Positions 26,145 to 34,311 of a DNA stretch of 64,000 nt are shown piece by piece. Positions within the stretch are counted from its first letter, which is position 1. Every line of letters begins with the position of its first letter. A program made the position numbers and the translations under genes. The notes below the pieces were generated by a model. It saw only the letters and a program-made list of their open reading frames with translations, was not told the origin of the DNA and searched no databases. Where the stretch lies: the NCBI GenBank assembly GCA_944323285.1, contig CALURV010000028.1, forward strand, positions 1 to 64,000, written 5' to 3'. Origin of the DNA: Candidatus Gastranaerophilales bacterium. Its GTDB lineage: Bacteria > Cyanobacteriota > Vampirovibrionia > Gastranaerophilales > Gastranaerophilaceae.

Positions 26145-27629
26145 ATGAAAATTAATACAAGTTTAAATAATATTTTAGGAAATAAATGTTTTGAAAGTCA
26201 AAGGAATATGACAGTTCCTTTATCATATCCAAAAGATGAGTGTTTTTTTGGTTCTTCTTATGTTGAAACAAAACAAAAAAATTATCAAGATGATAAAAAG
26301 TTATATGAATCAAAATTACAAAGCAATCCAAGAACCGCATTTCTTTATAATCCGGATATAACTCAGAAAAAAAGAATTCAAATGGCTGCAGAAAATCCTG
26401 ATATTTATGATATAAGACAAACTGCAAGATTACTTGGATTAAAGTCAGAAAATCAGGTACTTAAATGGATAAAGGAAGGAAAATTTGAGTATGATGTAAT
26501 TCCTAGGGCTCTTTTATCCACAGCTTATATAGATATAAGGTCTCTTCAAAATACAGACTTTATATCAACCTTAAAAAATAGTCTACCTAATTGTAGAAAT
26601 TTTGAAGAATTACTTTTTGAATACAATATTACAAAAGGCAGATTAGAATCTCTAATAAAAGAAGGGCAACTTATTCCATTAGAATCCACATATAAAGATG
26701 GTGATACATTTGATTCTTTTATATTTGATATAACAGATGAAGAAAACAATAAAGTTTTAACAGAACATACAAACTTAAACCCTGTTCCATCAAAAAAATA
26801 TTATAAAAAATCTTCTAACGATGAAATTATAAAACCAATTATGGTACCTGTTACATATTTATCAAAATTAGGATATTCTTCAGCAAAACAACTTGCAAAT
26901 ATGATAAAAAACGGTAATTTGCCGGGGACTTTTGAAAAAGTAGAAACACAAAATGGCCCTAAAATAAGAGCATTAGTAAATATTGGACCATATTTAGAGT
27001 CTGAAGTAAAACTTAACGAGTTAAGACAACATAATAAAAATGTTATCTCAACTTCTGAACTGGCAAAAAATCTTAGAATTAGAAAATTAGATGTAGATGA
27101 AGCTCTTCTTAATGGTGAAATAGAAATCATAAAAGAATATATTTTCCCTGAAGATAGTAAAAAAGTTTTAATTGATTTATCTAATCCGCAAAATAGCGAA
27201 TTTGTTGACAGAAAAATATTTGAAAATCAACTTTTAGAAGAAATAAAGACTCAAAGACAAGCAGAGTTAAAACAACAAAACATACAAAGACTAAAAGCAA
27301 GTTCATTAACAAATTCACTCAGGATGAGAATTGTTTGGGAATTATGCCCAATGACAAGACTTATTGCTTCATCTGAGGCGCAAAAAGATGGTTATATATG
27401 TTCTATAATTGCAAAAGAAGCTGAAGATGAAGAATTAAATAAAAAAGAACAAATTGTTTTAAATTCTTTTAGAAAGAAAGTTTGGACAAAATCAGGAATA
27501 GAAGAATTTAAGCAAGCTCAAGCAAAAGCAACCGAGTATCTTAAAACATATAAAGAACAAGGCATTGAAGCAATAGATGATGAAACCATAAGAAGAATTA
27601 TTTCTGAATTTTATTCATCCATTAATTAA
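26145..27629 (+). CDS. Protein with repeated excisionase/MerR-like HTH modules
   Basis: A 494-residue protein. Four segments look like small DNA-binding helix-turn-helix modules ending in a short beta-hairpin: about residues 88-113 (YDIRQTARLLGLKSENQVLKW), 150-180 (NFEELLFEYNITKGRLESLIKEGQL), 234-262 (VPVTYLSKLGYSSAKQLANMI) and 300-330 (VISTSELAKNLRIRKLDVDEA). Each is followed by a K/N-G-x-L/F turn as in Xis and MerR wings. A Lys/Gln-rich helix (365-385) and a helical C-terminus follow. The N-terminus has ECFFGSS, the tag-like motif. No ribosome-binding site is obvious. It might be a nucleoid-type or regulatory protein; the target is unknown. Confidence 0.65.
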   Translation: MKINTSLNNILGNKCFESQRNMTVPLSYPKDECFFGSSYVETKQKNYQDDKKLYESKLQSNPRTAFLYNPDITQKKRIQMAAENPDIYDIRQTARLLGLKSENQVLKWIKEGKFEYDVIPRALLSTAYIDIRSLQNTDFISTLKNSLPNCRNFEELLFEYNITKGRLESLIKEGQLIPLESTYKDGDTFDSFIFDITDEENNKVLTEHTNLNPVPSKKYYKKSSNDEIIKPIMVPVTYLSKLGYSSAKQLANMIKNGNLPGTFEKVETQNGPKIRALVNIGPYLESEVKLNELRQHNKNVISTSELAKNLRIRKLDVDEALLNGEIEIIKEYIFPEDSKKVLIDLSNPQNSEFVDRKIFENQLLEEIKTQRQAELKQQNIQRLKASSLTNSLRMRIVWELCPMTRLIASSEAQKDGYICSIIAKEAEDEELNKKEQIVLNSFRKKVWTKSGIEEFKQAQAKATEYLKTYKEQGIEAIDDETIRRIISEFYSSIN

Positions 27630-27631
27630 AT

Positions 27632-29197
27632 TTAGTGATGCATTATATGGATTTTTATTGTTTTTCTTTTCTTTTCTATTTTAAATAAAAAGGCAAGAGG
27701 AATAAGCAAAAATGAAATAAGCGCAAATATAGAAAATACATCAACATAAGCCATTAATCTGGACTGTGTTAATAAAGACTTATATAAATAAGAATTTGCT
27801 TTAACTGTTGCGTATGTAGTTGAAGCATTTGATGCAAAAATAGTAACTAAATTTGCCAGTTTTTGTTGAAAAACAATATTAAAATTTGATAAATTATCAA
27901 CTAAATACCCTTGATGAATCTGACTGTGCTTTGCAACAAGAGTAGATGCAACAGAAGCTATAACAGCAGTCATAGTAGCTTTACATAAATTATGCAAGCT
28001 GGCACCATTCGTTAATTCTGTTTTTGGTAAAGTTCCCAATACTAAAGCAGAAACCGGAATAAAAGTCATAATAACACCTACCCCCATTAAAACCTGAGGT
28101 ATTGCAATATAAATAAATGATACCGATAAATTTAAATTCATAAAGAATAATATAGAAATTCCCAAAAAGAAAAAGCCTATAGCAATGAGAATTCTATTAT
28201 CAAACAATTTCATAAGCGGATTTATCACAATCATCATTATTACACAAGATATAATACGAGGTGCAAGCGCATAACCGCTCAAAATAGCAGTATATCCCAT
28301 CATATTCTGCAGAAACTGTGGTACTAGCACAATCGATGAAAATACTAACATATTAACTGATGCAGAAAGAATAGTTCCTATTAGAAAATTTCTATCTTTA
28401 AATAATCTCAAATTGATTAATGGAGCACTGCTTTCAAGCTCTCTAATAATAAAAAATACTAACGCACAAACAGAAAAACCAGAAAGCCAACAAATCCAGG
28501 CACAATCAAACCAGTTATATTGTTGACCTTTATCTAAAACTATCTGCATGGATAAAAGCCATAAAACAAGTGTTAACATTCCTAAAAAATCTGTTTTTAC
28601 AGGTTTTTTTCTAGTTTCGAGTTCTTCAATATTAGCATGTACCATAGAAATAGAAAGAATACCGACAGGAATATTAACGAGATAAATCCACTGCCAATCT
28701 GCATTATCAACAATGAAACCGCCAAAAGTAGGACCCAATATAGCAAAAACCATAACTGCAATTCCGTATAGACTCATAGCTATTCCTTTTTTATCTGCAG
28801 GAAAAGCAGCAAGTAAAATTGCTTGAGATACTGGGGTCATAGGTCCGCCTCCTATACCTTGAATCAATCTTCCCAACACCATAAAATTTAGATTTGGAGC
28901 AATTGCACACAATAATGAACCCAATGTAAATATTGAAATAAAAACTTTTAAAAATAATTTTCTACCCATTAAATTTTCAAGCCAGCCTGACATTAATATA
29001 AGGCAAGCATTTGCTATCATATAAGATGTTATAATCCAATTAGCCTCATCTATGGTAGAACCAAAATAACCGGAAATATGAGGAATAGCAACATTTGTGG
29101 CAGATGTAGCCAAACACGCAAATGATGTCGGTAACAGTATAGAAAACGCTACTAACCATAAAGGCGCAGGACTATGTTTATAAATAACTTTAGCCAT
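27632..29197 (-). CDS. emrB: DHA2-family multidrug MFS transporter (EmrB-like)
   Basis: A 521-residue, 14-helix major facilitator of the EmrB/QacA type. Motif A-like NLMGRKLFLK and motif C-like GIAVMVFAILGPTFGGFIVDN are visible, with DEANWIITSYMIANACLILMSGWL at the second helix as in EmrB. It would use the proton gradient to pump hydrophobic toxic compounds through EmrA and TolC. It overlaps emrA by one base (start ATG in the emrA stop). The substrate is not predictable. Confidence 0.92.
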   Translation of the reverse strand: MAKVIYKHSPAPLWLVAFSILLPTSFACLATSATNVAIPHISGYFGSTIDEANWIITSYMIANACLILMSGWLENLMGRKLFLKVFISIFTLGSLLCAIAPNLNFMVLGRLIQGIGGGPMTPVSQAILLAAFPADKKGIAMSLYGIAVMVFAILGPTFGGFIVDNADWQWIYLVNIPVGILSISMVHANIEELETRKKPVKTDFLGMLTLVLWLLSMQIVLDKGQQYNWFDCAWICWLSGFSVCALVFFIIRELESSAPLINLRLFKDRNFLIGTILSASVNMLVFSSIVLVPQFLQNMMGYTAILSGYALAPRIISCVIMMIVINPLMKLFDNRILIAIGFFFLGISILFFMNLNLSVSFIYIAIPQVLMGVGVIMTFIPVSALVLGTLPKTELTNGASLHNLCKATMTAVIASVASTLVAKHSQIHQGYLVDNLSNFNIVFQQKLANLVTIFASNASTTYATVKANSYLYKSLLTQSRLMAYVDVFSIFALISFLLIPLAFLFKIEKKRKTIKIHIMHH

Positions 29198-30180
29198 TAT
29201 TTTACCTTTACTTCAGGAACTACCGACATGCCTGGAACTATATTATATTTAGAAATATCTTCTATAAAAACAATTTTGACAGGAACTCTTTGTACGATTT
29301 TAACATAACTGCCAACCGCATTTTCAGGAGGGAAAAGGCTGGCTCTTGCGCCGGTTGAACGTTGAATACTATCAACTTTACCTTTAAATTTTTTACCTTT
29401 ATATGTATCAATTTTTATTTTTACACTTTGCCCTGGCTGCATATTGGCAATTTGTGTTTCTTTAAAATTTGCAACAACCCATACTTTATTTGGAACTATT
29501 GCAAACATTGGCTGTGCTACTTGTACATAATTCCCTTGTTCTACAGAACGATTTGTTATTTTTCCGTCCGCTAGTGCATATATTTTTGTATATGAAAGAT
29601 TTAATTCATCTTGTTCAATTTCTGCTTCATACTTTTTTATAGATGACTCTATTTCTTTATATTTTGCTTTTGCAGAGTTATTATTTGATTCTGCTGCTGT
29701 TAATTTATTAGAACTTAAATCATAATCTTGTTTTGAACAAATTCCTTTTTCATACATTTTGGAATATCTTTGATATTCTGCTTTTGCAAAATCTAAATCA
29801 GAAAATGTTTTTACTAATTGGTTTTCTGTATTAATTAAAGCAGCTTTTGCTTCTTCCAATGAAGCTTGAGCCTCTTTTAATTTAGCTTCATAATCTTTTG
29901 GATCTATTTCTAAAAGTAAGTCGCCTTTTTTTACTTCTTGATTATCTTCAACTTTCAAATTTAAAACAAGACCTGAAACTCTTGGGGCAACAGTTATTAC
30001 ATGTCCTTCAACAAAAGCATCATCTGTTGATTTATAATAAATAGTATGAATTCCATATATAACACCTGATATTAAAAATATTATTGCGGTTATACAAGGA
30101 ACTATTACTCTTTTTTTCTTATACTCAGGTCTAGTGTCTTCTACTTCTATTATTTCTTCACTATTATTATCTTTATCCAC
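29197..30180 (-). CDS. emrA: EmrA/HlyD-type membrane fusion protein
   Basis: A 327-residue periplasmic adaptor with one N-terminal membrane helix (about residues 25-48). It contains the biotinyl-lipoyl-like half motif VAPRVSGLVLNLKVEDNQEVKKGDLLLEIDP, a helical hairpin (residues 80-190) and the beta-barrel with GNYVQVAQPMFAIVPNKVWVVANFKETQI, which is EmrA-specific. It would link EmrB to TolC across the periplasm. It lies 11 bases after marR. Confidence 0.92.
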   Translation of the reverse strand: MDKDNNSEEIIEVEDTRPEYKKKRVIVPCITAIIFLISGVIYGIHTIYYKSTDDAFVEGHVITVAPRVSGLVLNLKVEDNQEVKKGDLLLEIDPKDYEAKLKEAQASLEEAKAALINTENQLVKTFSDLDFAKAEYQRYSKMYEKGICSKQDYDLSSNKLTAAESNNNSAKAKYKEIESSIKKYEAEIEQDELNLSYTKIYALADGKITNRSVEQGNYVQVAQPMFAIVPNKVWVVANFKETQIANMQPGQSVKIKIDTYKGKKFKGKVDSIQRSTGARASLFPPENAVGSYVKIVQRVPVKIVFIEDISKYNIVPGMSVVPEVKVK

Positions 30181-30191
30181 CTTTATCTCCT

Positions 30192-30650
30192 TTAAATTTG
30201 CAATTTTACTTTGTCTCTTATATTTATATTCATCTTTTCAAGTGTGTTAAACATTATGTTTAATTCTTCTTCTGAAATATTATTTGTAATCATTTTTCTT
30301 ATTTCTTTTGCCATTGGAAGAATTTTATCTCTTGCTTCTTTACCCTCTTTTGTAACAATTAACTTATATATTTTCCTGCCATTTGAATCAGGAATTTTTT
30401 CAATAAAACCTTTTTCCTTCAAAATATCAATAATTCTTGCAACATTGGCTCTGTCCTTAAAAATAATTTCCGCAATCTGCCTTTGATATTTTATTTCTTC
30501 ATTGTCTAATAAAAGACTCAATATAACATATTGGTCAGGTGTAAGTTCATAACCTTGTTCCGCAAAAGTTTGAGATGACAACCCTCTTACTAAAGTACCT
30601 GTAATGTATATTAAAGAACCTATTCTTCCATTTAAATATTCTCTATACAT
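30192..30650 (-). CDS. MarR-family regulator of the efflux locus
   Basis: About 152 residues from my chosen ATG (MYREYLNGRIGSLIYI). The reading frame extends 25 codons upstream, but that extension crosses the palindromic operator and is unlike MarR. The winged helix spans LTPDQYVILSLLLDNEEIKYQRQIAEIIFKDRANVARIIDILKEKGFIEKIPDSNGRKIYKLIVTKEG. MarR proteins repress adjacent pumps and release DNA when bound by small phenolic ligands. It is the first gene of marR-emrA-emrB and divergent from the tolC-like gene, so one operator may control both directions. Confidence 0.9.
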   Translation of the reverse strand: MYREYLNGRIGSLIYITGTLVRGLSSQTFAEQGYELTPDQYVILSLLLDNEEIKYQRQIAEIIFKDRANVARIIDILKEKGFIEKIPDSNGRKIYKLIVTKEGKEARDKILPMAKEIRKMITNNISEEELNIMFNTLEKMNINIRDKVKLQI

Positions 30651-30673
30651 ATTTTTTACTTTCTTTACTTTAT

Positions 30674-30709
30674 AATATTCTTGTGCTGTAATTGTAGCAC
30701 AAGAATATT
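30674..30709. promoter_or_regulatory. Perfect palindrome, likely MarR operator
   Basis: AATATTCTTGTGCT and AGCACAAGAATATT are exact inverted repeats (14 bp each) separated by GTAATTGT. It sits between the marR start and the tolC-like start, overlapping where both promoters must lie. Its length and position fit a dimeric MarR site. Confidence 0.8.
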
Positions 30710-30723
30710 TCAAAGGATATGTC

Positions 30724-32100
30724 ATGAAAAAAATATTTCTAATTTTATTTATATTTATAATTATGGTTTCTTTGCCAACTTTTGCAAAAGACTCACCAAT
30801 AGAAGAAAAAAATCATATTGAATACATGAATATCCAATGGTGGGAAAAATATAAAGATGACTATCTTATTGATAATTTATTAAAACTTTATAAAAATAAC
30901 TACGATTTAAAAAATGCTGAATTAATGGTAAAAGAAAATGAACAAATAGTAAAAGTTCAATTTGCAAATGAATTGCCAAAACTTAATTTTTCTGGAGAAT
31001 TATACAGGAATCTGCAATCTTCAATGCAACAATTTGGAGATATGCAAATTCCAAGTTATGCACAATATAATTATTATCTTCCTTTAACAATGAGTTATGA
31101 AGTAGATATATGGGGTACAAACAGACTTAAAACAAAAAGTATAAAGCAGCAGCTTGAAATAATAAAACAATTAGAGCGAGCAACATATATTTCACTAAGT
31201 TCTGACTTTAGCGCCGACTATTTTAACCTAATTAAAACAGATGAGATGATAAATATACAAGATGAAATTATTCAATTACAAGAAGAAATATTAGCAAAGA
31301 TAAAAGATAAGTATGAAACAGGTCTATGCACAATAAATGAAGTTCTTTCTGAAGAAAAAATACTTACAAAATTAAATGAAGAAAAAAACAGCTACATCAA
31401 AACAAGAGATATTTTAATTAATACAATGAGAGTATATCTGGCTGACAGCGAAGATAATATAGATAGAAACAAATATGAATATCTAATTATATTAGAAAAT
31501 CTTCCTTCAGAATACAGTACAAAAATTATTGAAAATAGACCTGACTATAAACAGGAAGAAGCCAATATTAAAAGACTTGGATTTGATGTAAAAGTTGCCA
31601 AAAGAGAGTTTCTTCCTAAATTTATAATTTTTGGACAAATAGGACTTAATGCATATCACTTAGACACTTTATTTAACAGGCAATCCCAATTATTTAATGC
31701 AGGTGTATTACCATCATTAGATATCTTCTCAGGAGGTAGAAAAAAAGCCTTTCTTAAATTAAAGAAACTTGAATATGAAGAAGCTCTTAATAACTATCAA
31801 AAAACAATATTAACAGGAATAAAAGAAGTTAATACAGGACTTATTGATTATAATGAAGCTTCTAAAAATTACAAAGAAAGTATAAAAAGACTTGAATTAC
31901 AAAACAAAACTTATAATCTTGTTAAAGATAAATATGAAATAGGAGCCGCAAGTAATTTAGATGTTTTATATGCAAAAGAAATATATTTAGCTGTAAAAAA
32001 AGAAGAAGTATCTAACAAAATCAACTCCTTAATTTCAACTATAAGCCTATATAAATCTGCAGGAGGAATAGACTTATATAATTTAGATGAAGATATTTAA
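30724..32100 (+). CDS. TolC/NodT-type outer-membrane efflux protein
   Basis: A 458-residue outer-membrane channel of the OEP family, with a signal peptide (cleavage near TFA/KDS). Two TolC repeats are visible: first half with KNYDLKNAELMVKENEQIVKVQFANELPKLNFSGEL and YEVDIWGTNRLKTKS, second half with ENRPDYKQEEANIKRLGFDVKVAKREFLPKFIIFGQIGL and SLDIFSGGRKKAFLKLKKLEYEEALNNYQKTIL. It completes the EmrAB pump. AAAGGA lies 8 bases before the ATG. It is divergent from marR across the palindrome. Confidence 0.92.
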   Translation: MKKIFLILFIFIIMVSLPTFAKDSPIEEKNHIEYMNIQWWEKYKDDYLIDNLLKLYKNNYDLKNAELMVKENEQIVKVQFANELPKLNFSGELYRNLQSSMQQFGDMQIPSYAQYNYYLPLTMSYEVDIWGTNRLKTKSIKQQLEIIKQLERATYISLSSDFSADYFNLIKTDEMINIQDEIIQLQEEILAKIKDKYETGLCTINEVLSEEKILTKLNEEKNSYIKTRDILINTMRVYLADSEDNIDRNKYEYLIILENLPSEYSTKIIENRPDYKQEEANIKRLGFDVKVAKREFLPKFIIFGQIGLNAYHLDTLFNRQSQLFNAGVLPSLDIFSGGRKKAFLKLKKLEYEEALNNYQKTILTGIKEVNTGLIDYNEASKNYKESIKRLELQNKTYNLVKDKYEIGAASNLDVLYAKEIYLAVKKEEVSNKINSLISTISLYKSAGGIDLYNLDEDI

Positions 32101-32196
32101 CTCATTTGTAAATTTAAAATTTTATTAAAAGTCAAAAACTATTATTCTTAAAGACAATATTGTATAATTGAAATATTAAGAATTAAGGAGAAGATT

Positions 32197-32697
32197 ATGG
32201 CAAAAGATTGCAGTTTTGATATTGTTTCTGACTTTGATAAACAAGAATTAGTTAATGCTATAGACCAAGTAAAAAGAGAACTTACAACAAGATTTGATTT
32301 AAAAGGTTCTAATTCAGATGTTGTTTTAGATGCAGATAAATCTATTACTATAACAACAAACGATGAAATGAAATTAAAAAATATAATAGATATTCTTCAA
32401 TCAAAAATAATAAAAAGGAACTTAAGCATTAAAATTTTAGAGCCACAAGCCATAGAAAACGCCCTTGGCGGGAATGTGAGACAAGTATTTAATTTAAAAA
32501 AAGGTTTAACACAAGATTTAGCAAAAAAAATTGTTGCAGATATAAAAAATACGAAATTAAAAGTACAAGCTTCTATTCAAGGTGATCAAGTAAGAGTTTC
32601 AGGCAAAGACAAAGATGACCTTCAAGCTGTAATTAAAATGCTTAGAGAAAAAGAAGATAATTATAATATCCCGCTTCAATTCCAAAATTACAGATAA
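32197..32697 (+). CDS. yajQ: YajQ-family nucleotide-binding protein
   Basis: A 166-residue protein matching YajQ almost throughout: CSFDIVSDFDKQELVNAIDQVKRELTTRFDLKGS at the start, RQVFNLKKGLTQDLAKKI, and KVQASIQGDQVRVSGKDKDDLQAVI near the end. Family members bind nucleotides; some bind cyclic di-GMP. AAGGAG precedes the ATG, and TATAAT at 32163-32168 may be its -10 box. Confidence 0.95.
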   Translation: MAKDCSFDIVSDFDKQELVNAIDQVKRELTTRFDLKGSNSDVVLDADKSITITTNDEMKLKNIIDILQSKIIKRNLSIKILEPQAIENALGGNVRQVFNLKKGLTQDLAKKIVADIKNTKLKVQASIQGDQVRVSGKDKDDLQAVIKMLREKEDNYNIPLQFQNYR

Positions 32698-32749
32698 ATA
32701 TGAACTTTTTATTAAATTTTTCGTTATAAATTAAAAGTAAAGGTTTCAA

Positions 32750-33268
32750 ATGTTAAAAAAAATAATTACTATCCTTTTTGCATTTATAATATATAATATC
32801 CTTTGCATTCAATATGCAACTGCTGAAAATAATACCTATACACAATCTTTTTCAAATGGCAGCAATTCGGATGGTTTTACAAAATACATACCGAACCAAG
32901 ATACTACCTATAAAAAAACTGAAAATATCGAAAATTCAGAAAATCCTATTACAGATGAACAAAAGGAAATTCCTGATGTACGAGTCAAAAGTTTTAAAGT
33001 AAAAAAAATAAGAAGACCTATGTATTATCATCCTATTCAAATTCAAAATCCAACCGGAGGAATGCAGATATATACAAATCCTTATAGCCATGGATATAAC
33101 TTTGGAGGAGAAGGTCCTTGGGTAAACACAACTCCATACTATAATACAAGACCCAATTATCCCATTCGCCCTAATGTGCCGCCACCCTCATATAAACCAA
33201 ATTTTCCTCCACAAAGACCAGGGCACATACATCATAGACCAATAATGCCATTAAATAGAAACAAATAA
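32750..33268 (+). CDS. Secreted proline-rich protein
   Basis: A 172-residue protein with a signal peptide (cleavage near TA/ENN). The mature part is Ser/Asn-rich, then basic (RVKSFKVKKIRRP), then Pro/Tyr/His-rich with PNYPIRPNVPPPSYKPNFPPQRPG. It is low-complexity and probably disordered in the periplasm or at the surface. No family is recognised. A strong terminator follows immediately. Confidence 0.55.
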   Translation: MLKKIITILFAFIIYNILCIQYATAENNTYTQSFSNGSNSDGFTKYIPNQDTTYKKTENIENSENPITDEQKEIPDVRVKSFKVKKIRRPMYYHPIQIQNPTGGMQIYTNPYSHGYNFGGEGPWVNTTPYYNTRPNYPIRPNVPPPSYKPNFPPQRPGHIHHRPIMPLNRNK

Positions 33269-33296
33269 AAAGGTGAATTAAAAAATTCACCTTTTT
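33267..33296. terminator. Bidirectional rho-independent terminator
   Basis: AAAAAGGTGAATT and AATTCACCTTTTT form a 13-bp stem with an AAAA loop, with T-runs on both strands. It serves both the secreted-protein gene and rpsG, which converge here. Confidence 0.93.
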
Positions 33297-33315
33297 ATTT
33301 AATAAAATCAAATTA

Positions 33316-33786
33316 TTAATATCTGTAATGAGCAAAAGCTTTGTTAGCTTCAGCCATTTTGTGAGTATCTTCACGTTTTTTGCAAGCAGCACCAACACCG
33401 TTTGATGCATCCATTAATTCATTAGTAAGTTTTTCAACCATTGACTTACCACTGCGTTTTTTAGCTGCTTCAATTAACCAAGTTGAGCCCAAAACCATAC
33501 CTCTATCTGCTTTAACTTCAAGAGGAACTTGATATGTTGAACCGCCAATTCTTCTTGCTTTAACTTCTAATAAAGGAGTTGCATTTGTTAAAGCTTTTTT
33601 GAAGATTTCTAAAGGTTCATCTTTTGATTTAGTTTTTAAATTTTCTAAAGTTGAATAAAATATTTTTTCTGCAACTGATTTTTTACCGCGTCTCATTAAT
33701 CTGTTAATAAAGCTGGCAATATCAACGCTATTATAAACAGCATCAGGAGCAGGTATTCTTCTTGCAGGTTTACTACGTCTTGACAT
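33316..33786 (-). CDS. rpsG: 30S ribosomal protein S7
   Basis: A 156-residue primary 16S rRNA-binding protein that starts assembly of the 30S head. MSRRSKPARRIPAPDAVYNS, FINRLMRRGKKSVAEKIFY, VEVKARRIGGSTYQVPLEV-like and KMAEANKAFAHYRY are all S7 signatures. It follows rpsL by 17 bases and is followed by a terminator, so fusA and tufA are not in this operon. Confidence 0.98.
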   Translation of the reverse strand: MSRRSKPARRIPAPDAVYNSVDIASFINRLMRRGKKSVAEKIFYSTLENLKTKSKDEPLEIFKKALTNATPLLEVKARRIGGSTYQVPLEVKADRGMVLGSTWLIEAAKKRSGKSMVEKLTNELMDASNGVGAACKKREDTHKMAEANKAFAHYRY

Positions 33787-33803
33787 TGTTAAATCGCCTT
33801 TCT

Positions 33804-34181
33804 TTATTTCTTCTTAGCTCTTTTAGCGCCGTATTTAGATCTTGATTTCATTCTATTTGCGACACCAGCTGTATCTAATGTACCTCTAATGATGTGATAT
33901 CTAACACCTGGTAAATCTTTTACCCTTCCGCCTCTGATTAAAACAACAGAGTGTTCTTGTAAATTGTGTCCGATACCCGGAATATATGAAGTAACTTCAA
34001 ATCCGTTTGTTAATCTTACCCTTGCTACTTTTCTAAGTGCAGAATTAGGTTTTTTAGGAGTTGTTGTATAAACTCTTGTACAAACACCTCTTCTTTGAGG
34101 GCAATTTGTTAACGCCGGCGATTTAGTCTTATCAGTTGTTCTTTTACGTTCTTTACGTACTAACTGTGCTATTGTTGGCAT
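33804..34181 (-). CDS. rpsL: 30S ribosomal protein S12
   Basis: 125 residues starting at [13 protein letters not shown], the universal S12 start, preceded by AAGGAGAAAAC. An ATG 20 codons upstream gives an extension not found in S12. [13 protein letters not shown] has the unmodified Lys in the KKPNS motif, the wild-type form at the site where streptomycin-resistance changes occur. It heads the rpsL-rpsG pair. Confidence 0.98.
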   Translation of the reverse strand: MPTIAQLVRKERKRTTDKTKSPALTNCPQRRGVCTRVYTTTPKKPNSALRKVARVRLTNGFEVTSYIPGIGHNLQEHSVVLIRGGRVKDLPGVRYHIIRGTLDTAGVANRMKSRSKYGAKRAKKK

Positions 34182-34217
34182 GTTTTCTCCTTGTATATTA
34201 TCCTTTTTAAGTGGCTG

Positions 34218-34289
34218 TTCAGCACAAACATAACCACTCACTTTCTACTTCTTTTATATTGAACTACAAGCAAAATTCAATGTCAACGC
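34218..34289 (-). repeat. rpsL promoter/leader segment, copy duplicated at 35903-35974
   Basis: These 72 bases align without gaps to 35903-35974; about 60 of the first 70 positions agree by eye. This copy includes the rpsL promoter and the first part of its leader. Confidence 0.75.
34258..34286 (-). promoter_or_regulatory. rpsL-rpsG promoter
   Basis: On the minus strand TTGACA (34286-34281, perfect) is followed after 17 bases by TTCAAT (34263-34258, 4 of 6). The ATG lies about 75 bases downstream of the -10 box, leaving a leader of about 70 bases. Confidence 0.7.
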
Positions 34290-34311
34290 TTTATTTAATC
34301 ATAATTAACAT

